From positions 60,800,181 to 60,864,180 of the forward strand of contig NC_058340.1 in NCBI RefSeq assembly GCF_905475395.1: DNA of 64,000 bases, written 5' to 3'. Origin of the DNA: Chrysoperla carnea. Lineage: Eukaryota > Arthropoda > Insecta > Neuroptera > Chrysopidae. Both the position numbers and the translations under genes were made by a program. The notes under the pieces are model-generated. The model did no database searches and had not been told where the DNA came from. It saw only the letters and a program-made list of their open reading frames with translations. Positions within the stretch are counted from its first letter, which is position 1; every line of letters begins with the position of its first letter. Below, in pieces: positions 34,881 to 46,650 of this stretch.

Positions 34881-35315
34881 TCTGTATACAGGGAAACAAG
34901 TCAGATTCAGGAAAATATAGAATCACAGAGTTAATTTCCGGGAAATTTTTAATTTATGTGATATTTATATTGTATATGCTTTTAAAAAATCCCCTTTTCC
35001 AATCTATATTAATAAGTAGTTTATGTATTTGTATATATGTATAACATATAATCAATAAAATTTGTTATTTTATTTTAAATTATCTGACTTAAATTTTATT
35101 TAATATTATTAGTATTTGTTATCGATGAACTGTAATTTGATGCACTGACCTTGATTTACTAAATTTAACACATTCAGTAGTTATCTACAATAGAAACTGC
35201 AAATTTGAACTTCATATTATTTCGGAAGAAAAAATTAATTTTTTAATTCCAATCAGTCAGTCTTAATTACAGAGGGATTTATGCGAAATTTAATCGATTT
35301 CAAGATATTGTACAT
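34881..35315. other. AT-rich spacer
   Basis: Nothing recognised. Confidence 0.45.
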
Positions 35316-35990
35316 TAGGTTAGGTTAGGTTAGAGTGACTGTCTTGGGGTGGGACACACTTAGACCAAAGGGTCCGTTGTGATACCGAAAAAGGATTGGC
35401 CCATCCCGGCCACTACTCCTTGAACCATTTGAAGCTGTTTAAGAACAGCAGGAGAACAGCAGGAGTGCTTTGACGTCGACGGATTTTAGGTCGGAGAGGT
35501 CGTCAAAGAGAGGCTGGCTCAAGTAAGTCCATCTTCTCATGACAAGAGCTGGGCAGTGACAGAGAAGATGAGACATTGTCTACTCCCCCTGACCACTGTG
35601 ACAGCTTCTGCAGTAGTTGTGATACACTGCTAGGCCCAGACGTTCAGCATGCCTGCCGCCCAACCAGTGTCCAGTAATAGCCGCAAAAACTTTGCTAATA
35701 GAGGCCCTTGGAAGTGATATAAGATCTTCGGAACGCTACGATTGTACTCAGTTGTATTACAAGACAGATTGTACCATATCTGTCTTGTAATACCACAAGT
35801 AGGTTCCTCCTTCCATCTAAGATTGGCCATTATTAAGATATCCTCTTTGAGGATCAACTAACAGTTTTCAAATGAATCTCAAGGATATTTATTGATGCTT
35901 GTGTCTGGCAACAGTGTGCCATTTCTAGCAAGCTAGTCGGCTTCGCAATCGGGAATGTCTCTGAGTCCTGGTACTCGTTGTACATTGGTA
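35316..35990 (-). mobile_element. LINE 3' fragment with RNase H end (copy 2)
   Basis: Same family as 29495-30140: it shares the GAGTGACTGTCTTGGGG end and the (TAACC)n tail, present on the + strand as TTAGG repeats at 35317-35332. It differs by a short duplication (AACAGCAGGAG twice near 35444-35465) and a small internal duplication around 35745-35800. More decayed than copy 1. Confidence 0.85.
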
Positions 35991-36567
35991 CTTCTAAACT
36001 TTCGAATGAAATGATATTGACTACAAAATAACAGAATTTACATTATTGCTTTACTTCTCGAGTTATTGAGCTAGCTACCTTTTGACACGGTATAAGTACG
36101 TGTGCACATTTCATTTTAACAGTAAGACAAATGTATGTGCAATACCGAATTATATATATACATATATTCGATAACTCGAGAGTGAATTTTGTTATCTATT
36201 TTCTCAGATGAAACATGACCCTAAACGGTGAATTACACCCTATTTAGATTCAAAGCATCCCTAGTTTGTTGGAAAATGAAAAAACATGCAAATTTCACTC
36301 TAAATAATTGGAAAAATAAAAAATTATAATGGTAAAATTTTGAGATATATCAGAAGTAATTTTTTGTGACTAGACATCTAATTGCGAAGTGCTTGAAACT
36401 TCGTTCAAAATACTTATTTGAAATCGAAAATACGAAAAATCAAAGAATAAACTATTATGTAGCAAGTAAGTAAATTTTTATCATCTAAAGTGTATAAAAA
36501 TTATGACGCAGACCTCATATTTAAAAAAATTCAATGTACATCTTTGTTACATATAGAGACTTTGAAA

Positions 36568-36628
36568 AGGGGGAATTCCATTATACACTAAAAGTAAATG
36601 TCTTGTATAAGAAGATGGTATATAAATA
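36568..36628 (+). promoter_or_regulatory. κB-TATA module of defensin 1
   Basis: GGGGGAATTCC at 36569-36579, a near-ideal Rel/NF-κB site, then TATATAAATA at 36619-36628, about 40-50 bp on, and ATCAGTACAG as a likely initiator near 36650. The ATG lies about 100 bp after the TATA box. The same layout recurs at every defensin here. Confidence 0.8.
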
Positions 36629-36720
36629 TTAAAAAATATTGACCATTTTATCAGTACAGTCTGTGCATCTGAAAATAATTTAATAAATATATTTAATAAA
36701 TAACTTAACTATTCAACAAA

Positions 36721-37804
36721 ATGAATCCAACAATTTTAGTATGTTTTATTGTTGTAATCGCTTCAGCAGTATGCATTCAAGCAATTCCTACAAACTTGGA
36801 ACGTAAGTTTTTTTGTAACTTTTTTCTCAAAACAACTCTCAAACAATTTTGTTTGTTATAATTTCAATCAGACTAATAGGGTATTATCGTAAGTCAAAAA
36901 TAAATCATGAAATTTGAAAAAAGTTAAAATTTATGTAAAAATACTTACATATTCTGATTTCGAGTCATAAAAGCACTTTTTTCTTTTGAAATATTAAAAT
37001 TAAAAATCGTAATTTTTAAACTGTATATCACGCGACCTAAAACGCGGATAAGCCCTGCTGTGATGCCATAGCGGTATGAGTCATAGACCATCAGTTAGTT
37101 CAGTGTAGACAGCTGGGTATAATATATACATAGATTGTAAGTATTTATATTAATTGTAATCAGATGTCTATGAATATATCTGTCAAACTTATTTGTGTTA
37201 TTTCGTATAATGATATCCATTACTTTTTATTAGCAAAATCAACATTTTGAAGTACTTTTTCAAAAATAGTGGAATACCCTATTACAATTGCGAAATTTTC
37301 AAAATTAAATTTACTGCCAAAGGTTTATTTTGGTAATGGTTCATCAGACCGAAAAACGTTATCTTAATTTATTAATATTTGAATGTGAGATACTTCACAA
37401 AATACTTAATCGATTCACAAGAATAGTTCTACATGATTTACAAGACGGCATTAATTAGAGACTTGAAATTTGACTTTGACCTTGAAGGATATCTCAAAGT
37501 AAAGAGAAAACCCAAATATTTAATTTTTCTTTTTAACTTGAATCGCTCAGTTATAAATTGTAATAAATAGCATTTTCTCGTAAAGTTTTTCTTCAATTTT
37601 CTCACTTTTTTAGCAATCGGTTTGCCAGAGCCAGTTGAGCCAGAACATGGTGAACGTCAACGCCGTGTTACATGTGACTTGTTGAGTGTAGACACACCCA
37701 TTGGCTCCCTAAATCATGAAGCTTGTGCCGCTCATTGTTTATCCATGGGTGGTGGCCGCCGTGGAGGAAGATGTATTAACGGTGTTTGTAATTGTAGATT
37801 TTAA
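36721..37804 (+). CDS. Defensin 1 (two exons)
   Basis: Secreted CSαβ antimicrobial peptide precursor, 90 residues, from exons 36721-36802 and 37614-37804 (phase 1 intron). The signal peptide is [21 protein letters not shown], cut near IQA; a short acidic propeptide ends HGERQRR, a furin-type site. The mature peptide starts [20 protein letters not shown] and has six Cys in the insect spacing C-x16-C-x3-C-x11-C-x4-C-x-C, ending GVCNCRF. Compared with its paralogs it has Glu at NHEA, Arg-Cys-Ile before the fourth-fifth Cys loop, and N in CNC. The intron carries a repeat B MITE. Expected to be made in fat body and secreted to haemolymph, acting mainly on Gram-positive bacteria (family knowledge). 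Confidence 0.95.
36879..37279 (+). mobile_element. Repeat B copy B4, complete, in defensin 1 intron
   Basis: Starts GGGTATTATCGTAAGTC and ends GTGGAATACCC with TA on both flanks. It sits about 75 bp after the donor and 330 bp before the acceptor, so splicing signals are untouched. About 400 bp, with a modest internal deletion relative to B5. Confidence 0.9.
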
Positions 37805-38554
37805 TTACTATTCCATATAAAAATAAAAAAATATTATTTATGAAAATTGTTATTTTTTCAAATCAAGTATATCAATTTATCACCAAAGGGTAAATAAAAC
37901 CTATTTTCCTTGTTACCCTTTTTCCCAGGTACTAGTATCTACACGGTAAGAAACACATGGCGCTTACCTACAAAGCTGGAATGGTATAGAGATAAATACT
38001 ATAGTATCTATGTTAGCATAAGTAGTATTACAGCATTGAATAGAGCTATATACCAGAAGTATTGTTCGTATCGCCAACCAGTACGGTACGGAAGCCTGAA
38101 TGTCTCATAGCTTGTTTTTTAAATGGGTACTACCCACAAATATAAAACCAACTAGGTCACTTTCAACATGTGCACTTGCGACTTGTGGGGCATTATGGAA
38201 CGATCTGAAGAACATTTTGGTGGGCGATTTGAAAAAGTTTCACAGGAAGCCATTTTCCTAGTCATATACTAAAACAATAATATATTTGTATCTTTGATAG
38301 CCCGTAGCTCGAAAATTACCAGTTAAAAATTTTTGTGGGTGAGGGAGCTTTTGATCATAATGATCCAAAGAACATTTTGGGGTGGGTTAGAAAAAGTTTC
38401 ACAGAAAGCCATTTTAAAATCTAATATTGCTTTTCAATCTAATATTAAAAAAAAGTTAAAACCTCAAAAACTATTCTATTTATAATAAAAGCCTAAAATT
38501 TAATTTAATTTTTTCAAATAATATATACCTATTTATTCATAAATTTTGATGACA
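37805..38554. other. Spacer with a diverged direct duplication
   Basis: Two similar blocks near 38192-38270 and 38345-38425 share AAGAACATTTTGG and AAAAAGTTTCACAG, an old tandem duplication. The + frame at 37910-38110 is unsupported. Confidence 0.5.
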
Positions 38555-38752
38555 TTTGGTGGGGTTCGATTCCCACCGTCTCAACAAAAATTAATTTAAT
38601 TGATAGTTGTGATTGGCTGGTGTAGTGCATGGTATATGCATGAAGGAGGTGCACTCAGGCTCTGAAAATAATTGAGGTGCTGATAAATGAAATTATCAGC
38701 GGAAAAGGTGGTAATATATGGTATCACAATGGGCTTTATAGTCTAAGGTTTT
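38555..38752 (+). mobile_element. tRNA-derived SINE with LINE-type 3' tail (SINE 2)
   Basis: The 5' part is the T-arm of a tRNA-like head: GGTGGGGTTCGATTCCCACC, a B box in a closed stem. The A box is missing, so the copy is 5'-truncated. After a body of about 120 bp, the 3' end (GGTATCACAATGGGC, then GTCTAAGG) matches the 3' UTR of the LINE at 29495 and 35316, which reads GGTATCACAACGAACCC then GTCTAAGTG on its own strand. Such sharing marks SINEs that borrow a LINE's reverse transcriptase. Confidence 0.75.
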
Positions 38753-39047
38753 TTATTTCTATTTTTACTATGAGTTCTATGAACAAAATTAAACAATTTT
38801 TTTGGAAATAAAATGTTCATACGAGTTTTTGTTGACAAAAAAATTGGATCAATAATAAAAATGTTATTAATAAAAATGGATTTTTACCAAAAGAATCGCA
38901 ATAAACTAGCTTATTCAAAATATTAATCGAAAATCAGTGAACAATTAATGAAAATACAACAAATAAGGAAAATACAAATACAGGTAAATTCGCTATAAAA
39001 ACACAAAGGATTTAAAGTTTAAATATTTATTCGCTTTGTATTTTTGG

Positions 39048-40012
39048 TTAAAATCTACAAACGCAAACACCATTCGAACAGCTTCCACCTCGACGTCCTC
39101 CACCCATAGACAAACAATGTGCAGCACAAGCTGCATGATTAACAGAACCCCACTTTGTATCGACACTCATCAAATCGCAGGTAACGCGCCGTTGACGTTC
39201 ACCGTGAACAGGAGCTACTGGATCTTGCAATTCATTTACTGGATATGAACTCGGTTCTAAAAAAATAATGTACATATGGTACAGTTAAATATATTACAAA
39301 TAAAGGCAAATGAAAGAAATCGCTCGCATTTTGCTAAAACCTCATGGAATGTGTTTCTAAGGTGTCAAATATAATTAGTTAGGCATGAATTAGTAGTGCA
39401 AATGTTTTTATTTGTTAATAAACATTAAATTGTTAACTCAATGGAACGGCTAAGATAGAGAAAAATTAAATTTGTTGAATTCAAATGACGCCATAAAGCT
39501 TTTTGGAAATTTCGTCATTCTTTTCAGGTGTGGTGTCAGTTTTTCGCTAGCTATCAATTATGTGCATAATCCCGAGGCCAGGACTCCACATTCTTGAAAC
39601 TTAATAGAGCTAAGGATTTCACACTTGGTTAATCAATCAAACAAACAAACATACTCACTTTCGCATTTATAATATATAGAGATAGAGATTAACAAATAGA
39701 AACATTTGCACCATTAATTCATGCGTTTTTAATGATATTTGAACCCAAGAAACACTTTATTCTTACATTCATGAAGTGAAAAATTGTATTCTTACATTCT
39801 TGAAGTTACAATAGATAAAATTCATCATAAAAGTTCAAAATAAGGTACAAATAATTTCGATTACTAGTCTAAACTTGCCTTGGCGCTCGTACTACCTTAA
39901 ATGTTGAAAATGTATAATAATTAATCTTACCTTCTATGTTTACAGGCACAGCTTGTATACAAATTGCTGAAGTCATGATAACAGTAAAACAAATTAAGAT
40001 TGTTGAATTCAT
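39048..40012 (-). CDS. Defensin 2 (two exons)
   Basis: 96-residue precursor from exons 39931-40012 and 39048-39256, phase 1 intron of 674 bp. The signal peptide [21 protein letters not shown] is followed by a propeptide slightly longer than in the paralogs ([14 protein letters not shown]) and HGERQRR. The mature peptide [20 protein letters not shown] has all six cysteines and ends NGVCVCRF. It faces defensin 1 tail-to-tail and defensin 3 head-to-head, sharing a 1.4 kb upstream region with the latter. The start is the ATG opening the signal peptide; the open frame runs a little further upstream without support. Confidence 0.95.
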
Positions 40013-40110
40013 ATTTTTGTTTTTAATCACTGCAATAATTATTTGTAAAAAGTTTTTCAAAATATTTTCAAATATTTAAAATGTACTAACTTAAATGTAA
40101 ATTTATTGGT

Positions 40111-40181
40111 ATTTATATCTTTTCTTTATCAGTACACAGTAATACAGCTTCACACTGGATTACAGTTCTAAGGAATTCCCC
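40111..40181 (-). promoter_or_regulatory. κB-TATA module of defensin 2
   Basis: On the minus strand, GGGGAATTCC at 40181-40172 (perfect Rel consensus), then AGATATAAAT at 40120-40111, about 52 bp on. The ATG is about 100 bp further. Confidence 0.85.
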
Positions 40182-40356
40182 TTTTCTAAAATATTGCATA
40201 TTGATTAAAAAAACATACTGATTAATAATTTGTATATCATTTTTATTACATTAATTTTGTTTATCGATTTCAACGTAGCATTTAGTGCCCTCAAGCTAAA
40301 TAAATTACACGTCTTCACAGAAATAAAAAATTTAAATTTAAGGAGGTCATAGCAAC

Positions 40357-40700
40357 AAGGAACATTTTTATATTTAAACTTTTGTTCTATCTCTAAAGAT
40401 TTCCAAGATGGGTCCCACCGACCCAAGACCCAATTGACCTATATTGCTCATTTACGAACTTGACCTCTTTTTACGACCTGAGCACGCTATAAAAATTTTG
40501 GCTTGATATCTCTTTTCGTTTTTGAGTTATCGTGTTGGCAGACAGATGGACAGACGGACAGACAACCGGAAATGGACTAATTAGGTGATTCTATGAACAA
40601 CTATACCAAAATTTTGTTCATAACATCAATATTTTTAAGCGTTACAAACTTGGGACTAAATTTAGTATACCTTGCATATTACATATATGCATGGTATAAA
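40357..40700 (+). repeat. Repeat A copy A10, right two thirds
   Basis: Orientation F, from AAGGAACATTTTT to ATGCATGGTATAAA. It lies between the divergent defensin 2 and 3 promoters, outside both κB-TATA modules. Confidence 0.85.
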
Positions 40701-40839
40701 AATCATTTAAAGTCATTATAAAATACATTGCTCTTAGGGAGAAATCTGAAAAAACAACATATTTTGAAAGTTTCTGCTAATTTTCACTTGAAACGAGTGA
40801 AAAAAAAAATTCTTTTTAATAAAAAGTAAACATATTAGC

Positions 40840-41045
40840 TAATGACATAGAAACGAAAAAAGCCATGTGTCTCCATCCATATAAGCAGGGTAGATTTAGA
40901 GTTGAAATTATTTTTAACTTATTTTCAACTTTAATGATGAATTTTATAAAAATTTCATGAATATAGACGAAAAATAAGAATAAAAATTTTCGATATCTGT
41001 TTCAATTATCATCCCCAATTTTTCAAATATTATTCATTTAAAGCC
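40840..41045 (+). repeat. Repeat D copy D2, partial
   Basis: Shares AAGCAGGGTAGATTTAG, TTATTTTCAACTTTAATGAT and AATATAGACGAAAA with D1. Confidence 0.65.
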
Positions 41046-41306
41046 TTTGTACACTCTTGCTCAGAATGCTTAACAGGATATTTCTCCAAATTTTCCGTCA
41101 ATTTTTATCCAAAGGCCTTTTCCAGACAACATCTACAATTCTGCTTTCCGAATCGAAATTAAGTAATATTTTTGGAACCTAGAAGGGGAGAACTAATACC
41201 TTTTATAGGACCCGTAAAAAAAAATTTTAATATTTTCTTACTAAAATAATTATAAGGAGATAAATAAAACGTTTCATACCAAATTTACCAAATAAATTTA
41301 AGAAAA

Positions 41307-41375
41307 GGGGAATTACTTAGTACTGGAGTTTAATGAATCTGTGTATAATAAAACGGTAAAATTTACATATAAATA
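41307..41375 (+). promoter_or_regulatory. κB-TATA module of defensin 3
   Basis: GGGGAATTAC at 41307-41316 (one base off the Rel consensus) preceded by AATTTAAGAAAA, then ACATATAAATACC near 41364-41376, and TTATCAGTGCAG as likely initiator near 41398. The ATG is at 41434. Confidence 0.8.
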
Positions 41376-41433
41376 CCAGCCAGCATCTTTTTTAGTTTAT
41401 CAGTGCAGTTAATATACATTTAACAATCACAAA

Positions 41434-42742
41434 ATGAATTCAACAATCTTACTTTGTTTTGTTGTTGTCATCGCTTCAGCAATTTGTATTCAAGCAGTTC
41501 CAACAAACTTAGAACGTAAGTCGTTTTGATTAAGTTTTTAATTTGCAGACATCTCCGAAAATATAGACTTAAAAATTGTATCGGAACAGCTTTTTTCGAG
41601 GTTTATATGGATTTGAACTAGAATACAGCCTCCTAAAATTGTGTTAGAAGATTGGAAATCGGAAAGTAGTTTGAGTTAGTGTCTTGGATATGCCTTTCGG
41701 AGTGAGAAGTTAACATTCCAAAAGTCATATCTTGACACTAACTTTTGGCATTTCAATGTCGTAATATTATTTTTTTTCACGGTTTTTATTGCTGGTGGGT
41801 TGAAAATCGGTATCGGTAGATTAAGTTAAAATCAAGGATAAACCTTTTTGTGTTATCTTTCCAGACCTCCTAATAGAGCCTTTTATGCCGATGTTGTATG
41901 TTATCGATAATAAGGAATAAAAAAAATTCCATTTATGAAAAAAGTATATTTTAATAAGAAATATTGAATGAAGAGAAAATATGCCTTCAGTGATAGAGCT
42001 TCTCATGAGTTTGACTTTTAATTATGGAATTATACTTCCGATTTGTGCAGTTCTAAAAGTTAGCAATTTTAATCGTAATCAGCGCTATAATCGAGAAATA
42101 AACTATAGGGATATGTGCTTGAAATCTAAAGTGTAAAATTTAGCAAAAGGGAATTACTTGACAATATAATTTATATCATAGTATAATATATTTTGAACTT
42201 TTATCCTGAGAAATGTTCTTAGGGAATACATAATGTGGATCGATAATTGCTAAGTAGAATTAATTTTGAATAGAAAGCCATGATAGGGGCGTTAATACTT
42301 AATATACACATGATGTTAGGTTGTAAGTTAGGTTCTATTGGCTGTCCACGAGGGACATACTTAGTTAGAGGGACACATCTTAAAAACCATAGGGCCCTTC
42401 ACAATTGTTAATTAAATTAATTTTTTTCGGATGGCCGGAATCGAACCTGGTATCCTAGGCATACCGCGAACGGAATTGGTTAAGCTTTAGTAGGATTAAG
42501 GGATAAATCGACTGTTTGAATTCAATTAATATAACCTATTTTCATTTTCAGTGAGTGATTTACAAAATCCAGTAGCACCAGTTCACGGGGAACGTCAACG
42601 GCGTGTTACCTGTGATTTATTGAGTGTCAGTACAAAGTGGGGATCCTTAAATCATGCAGCTTGTGCTGCACATTGTTTGTCTATGGGTGGAGGACGTCGT
42701 GGAGGCAGCTGTAAAAATGGTGTTTGCGTTTGTAGAAAATAG
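41434..42742 (+). CDS. Defensin 3 (two exons)
   Basis: 90-residue precursor from exons 41434-41515 and 42552-42742, phase 1 intron of about 1.0 kb. Signal peptide [21 protein letters not shown]; propeptide [20 protein letters not shown] then RQRR; mature [20 protein letters not shown] with six cysteines, ending KNGVCVCRK. The final Lys in place of Phe makes it the most basic of the four typical members. An SINE lies in the intron on the opposite strand. An AATAAA-type signal occurs about 55 bp after the stop. Confidence 0.96.
42310..42490 (-). mobile_element. tRNA-derived SINE with LINE-type 3' tail (SINE 1)
   Basis: Inside defensin 3's intron, opposite strand. On the minus strand it has a tRNA-like head: an anticodon-type hairpin GGTAT/ATACC with a 7 nt loop, then B box GGTTCGATTCC. 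The tail (AGGGCCCTATGGTTTTTAAG, then GTCCCTC and AACCTAACTT) matches, with divergence, the 3' end of the LINE at 29495 and 35316, including the AACCTAAC finish. It differs in detail from SINE 2, so the two may be separate subfamilies. Confidence 0.7.
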
Positions 42743-44394
42743 AAAATTTTTATAGAAAATTAAAATTATCATAAAAAATGGGAAATTTTTTTTAAAATAA
42801 AAGAACATTTTTTTTATTGTACAAAAATAATTAGGTAATAAATATTTATGTTGTTAAATTAAGTATTTTATTCAAACATATATACAGTATGATCCAGAAG
42901 TTCTTATAGTAACGTTTTTAATAACGTTTCCTTTTAAGGTAAGTCAGATACAGAAAAATGTCATAAGCAAAAACTGTTCATACAAAGGTGGGTATTTCAT
43001 GTGTACCTTGGATTGGACCTCGACCTTGAAGATTTGTTAAAGGTATAAACGATTTCGTTATAGATTTAAGAGATAGAAGAAATTTTTTTGAAATACGAAT
43101 AAATTCGACAGAAGTTGAATGTAAAAATTTATCTGAACATGAAAATGGTTTGGAATTTTTAACTCTGCTTGGTCATGTGATAAGATTTTTGATGTGTTCT
43201 TTTAAATGTAAAAGTGAACTTGTGGGTACAATTCGCAATTGAGACCAAAATTTTAAATTTTTGCAAAAATTTGTTTTAGTATATTTTTACATTCAATTTC
43301 TGTGGACCTACTAATTTTTGGCTGATGAATGCGCACCTACTAATTTTAACGTACTGAATGCTTAATTTGTTTTCTTATAAGAGACATCGATGACTATTTT
43401 ACAGTTTATTATCTTCCATCTCCCGATCCTTATTCGGAAGGTTTTCAATCCGAAAACCATCCACGCCCATACATTTAAAACAAAATTCTATTTTGTAAAA
43501 ATAACTTTTTTTGTCAGGATGGCTTTTGACATCATAGATGGCTTTTGACATAAAATTTGACAAACGTCTTTTGTTTTAATTTAGAAAATATTTAATTAAA
43601 ATGTCTATTTTCATAACTTGATAAAAAAAAAATGAAGAAACAATTATTAAATAAAATTTTATTACCATTCCTTCGTTGTGCTTCTTATTCAATAAAATAT
43701 AATTTATAACAAAAAGAAACATAGTTTCTAACGGATATCTCACGACAACCCTCGTCCTTTTTATTTTCGTAATTTTCTAGGATATAGCTATTATAACTAA
43801 TTGTAGAGAACTTTTCTTTGTGGAACTCCATAATTTAGGATTTGAAGAAAAAACTTCCAATTTTATTCAAATCCTAAAATATAGCTGTTATTTTACGAAT
43901 TAAAGGACAGTTCAGGTATTTTATTTCTAAGATTATACGTGTTTTAAGCCCTCGATACAAAAAGAGAGGTGTTTTTGTTTTGCATTAAAATTGTTTTTAG
44001 TGTAGTTAGATAACCACTCCATCACAAACCGGCCACTTAAGCTAGCTAAACCTCGCCCCTGCCTGTTTGGTATGCCGCAAACTACCTGCTCTTATGGATG
44101 TATGTTATTATTGTTGCCACTCTCGATTTACCGTGTCATTCAATTAAAGTTTACTGTGTTTGTTGGTACAATTAAGTAAAGATTTATATTGGATTTTGAA
44201 GACGAAGGTTTGTACTTGATTTATTAGTATTTAATTTTAATGTTTCTATTAGTATAATTAAATATTTGTGATTCACATTTATTTTCATTTTTAGCATGAT
44301 AAAAAGATAAGATAAAAAGTGACTCAGAAGCAGAAGAAATTAAAAAAATTTAAGAAGAAAATGAATTAATTGAGTTTGTAGACGAATATGATGA
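42743..44394. other. Spacer, no gene seen
   Basis: AT-rich. A short acidic + frame near 44325-44400 (ENELIEFVDEYDEDEYIF) sits beside the LINE fragment, is interrupted upstream and is not assigned. Confidence 0.4.
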
Positions 44395-44590
44395 AGACGA
44401 GTATATTTTTCAACATTTGGGTGCCTTTCAAAGCGAGTCAAGTAACTTACACTGAACCGCGTAATTTCTTCGCGCACTGTGGGCACTTCAAGACTACGGT
44501 GAATGTCGTCATTACGCACGTACCAGGGAGATTCACTAATTGTTCGTAACACTTTTGATTGAATAATCTTAATCAATCTCTTAGACAATA
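44395..44590 (-). mobile_element. Jockey-type LINE ORF2 C-terminal fragment
   Basis: The minus-strand frame encodes IQSKVLRTISESPWYVRNDD, then IHRSLEVPTVREEI and RFERHPN, the conserved ending of Jockey-clade reverse transcriptase proteins (QNKVLRTI-APWYVRN-IHRDLGIPTVKEEI-HPN). Only about 60 codons survive. No poly(A) tail is visible downstream on that strand. Confidence 0.85.
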
Positions 44591-44961
44591 GTGAAAGAGT
44601 AAATAGGCTAAATAGACAAAGTGTTCTAGATTTAAGATTTAGATTTACGTAAATAGTTTTAATTATAGTTCACATACTATAAATTCGATTAGGTGACTAT
44701 CACTGGGTAGTTGCCGTTCATGTTATCTATTTATCAGACCTATTTATAGTTCCTTTAGGAACTGATAATATAATATTAGGATACCAAAAAAAAAAAGTAT
44801 ATTTTTCTTTTTAATTATTGCCAAATAAAAGGTTATTTTTGCATCTAAATAATTTTTCAAATCAATTTTGAGCATTAAAAAGTCTTCTATCATTATATTT
44901 TGGCCAGTTTGATATAAAGACACCACTGTACTGCGTGTCTTCTAAATGGATGAACCAAGTT

Positions 44962-44997
<36 letters not shown>

Positions 44998-45316
44998 GGC
45001 AGGTGACTTGATTGAGAGTTTTCTTACTTATATATGTTTTAAGAAAGTTGATTTAGTTTGGAGAGTGTGACAAGAAAAAAACCCGCATTTGTCGGGTTTT
45101 CTAAAATTTTTGTTAATTACATAAATTTTTATCGAGAAGCAAACTTTAGAGTATAATGAAAAAAAAAAAAAAATAAATAAATAAAAAAGGAGGAAAATCG
45201 CTATTTAATAACCAACATAGTTTTTCCAAAACGTTTATTATATATTTATATTGAATATTTTAATTAGTTATTTATAATTATTAATAACAAAATATTCTTT
45301 GAAGCTTAAAGTTTTA
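44591..45316. other. Spacer with long poly(T)
   Basis: A poly(T) run of about 33 bases at 44964-44996 and a poly(A) run near 45160-45175. No gene. Confidence 0.5.
44964..44996. repeat. Poly(T) run
   Basis: About 33 T in a row, followed by GGGC. It could be the poly(A) of a minus-strand retrocopy, but no element adjoins it clearly. Confidence 0.8.
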
Positions 45317-46524
45317 CTAAAATCTGCAAACGCAAACACCGTTCGAACAGCTTCCACCACGACGTCCTCCACCCATAGACAAACAATGAGCGGCACAAGC
45401 AGCGTGATTTAAGGAACCAATTGGTGTACTAACACTCATCAAATCACAGGTAACACGTCGTTGACGTTCACCGTGAGCTGGAGCCACTGGATCTTGCAAT
45501 TCATTTACTGAAAATAAAATAAAAATTGAAAACAATACTGGTTCAAATCAGGAAGAAGATTGCTGAATTTTGGAACGAATGTTATATATAGTATGTTGTA
45601 ATAGCTTATTAGCTTGTTTTGAAAAATTTGCCACAGTCGGGATTTGAAGGAGCCATTCCCTGTTCTACCAAAACAGTAAAAAAACATGAAATGAAACAAA
45701 ACTGGGACATTAGCCTTGGTCTAGGCCTGAGTAATGGTTGACAAACCAAGACTTAAGTTATTAGTGTTAGAAAAGTATTGAGCCTTAGATGCTAATGCTT
45801 TAGTTTTAAGAGTATAAATTCTATTGCGCATATTTACATTATTCTTACTTTTTATACCATGAATATATGAAATACATCAAGGTGTACTAAGTTTACTTCC
45901 AAGTTTGTTACGCTTAAAAATATTTATGCTACGAGCAAAGTTTTGGAAAAGGTGTTCATAAAATCCATTCCTGGCTGTACGTTTGAATATCCGTCTGTCT
46001 GTCTATCTGACAACACGATTACTCAAAAACGGAAAAGGATATTAAGCTGAAATTTTTACAGCGTGCTCAAGACGTAAAAAGTGAGTTAGGGTTCATAAAT
46101 GAGCAACATTGGTCAATTGGTTCTTTGGATCCGTAGAACCCATCTTGTAAACCGTAAGAGATAGATTAAAAGTTTAAATGTTCCTTATAAAAAAATAAAC
46201 AACTTTTGTTCCAAACATTTTTTTCGTAAATATCACTGTATGTGAGAATATCAGTCATGCGTGTGTGGCATATATGCATGGCTTTGAAGAGTGTCTATCT
46301 CTCTTTAATTACATGACGTGAAAAAACAAACAATTCCGTAATCAACACTGACCATACATGGTATTGCAACAATTAACTCAATTATTTGTTTTTATATGTT
46401 TTCTAATCAATTTAATAAACATTATAAAAATTATATAAAACTTACGTCCTTCTGCTGGAGCAGCTTGAACACAAATTGCTGAAGCGATGACAACAATAAA
46501 ACAAAGTAAGACTGTTGGATTCAT
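45317..46524 (-). CDS. Defensin 4 (two exons)
   Basis: 89-residue precursor from exons 46446-46524 and 45317-45507, phase 1 intron of 938 bp that contains a full repeat A copy. Signal peptide [21 protein letters not shown]; propeptide [19 protein letters not shown] then RQRR; mature [20 protein letters not shown] with six cysteines, ending NGVCVCRF. The mature C-terminal half is identical to that of defensin 2, while the N-loop SVSTPIG is a mix of the other members. Tail-to-tail with defensin 3 and in the same orientation as defensin 5. Confidence 0.95.
45850..46400 (-). repeat. Repeat A copy A11, full length, in defensin 4 intron
   Basis: Reverse orientation, from TTTATACCATG to CATGGTATTGCAACAATTAA. 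It accounts for more than half of the intron and lies close to the exon 1 donor (about 45 bp). Confidence 0.85.
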
Positions 46525-46650
46525 TTTGTTTGTATGTTTTTTAGGTTTACTCGTTGAATGTTTACTGAATTATTATACTGACTTAACTTATAGTACTGAC
46601 TTTACTTAAAGTTTGAATTGAACTATATATACACACATTACTAGACAATA

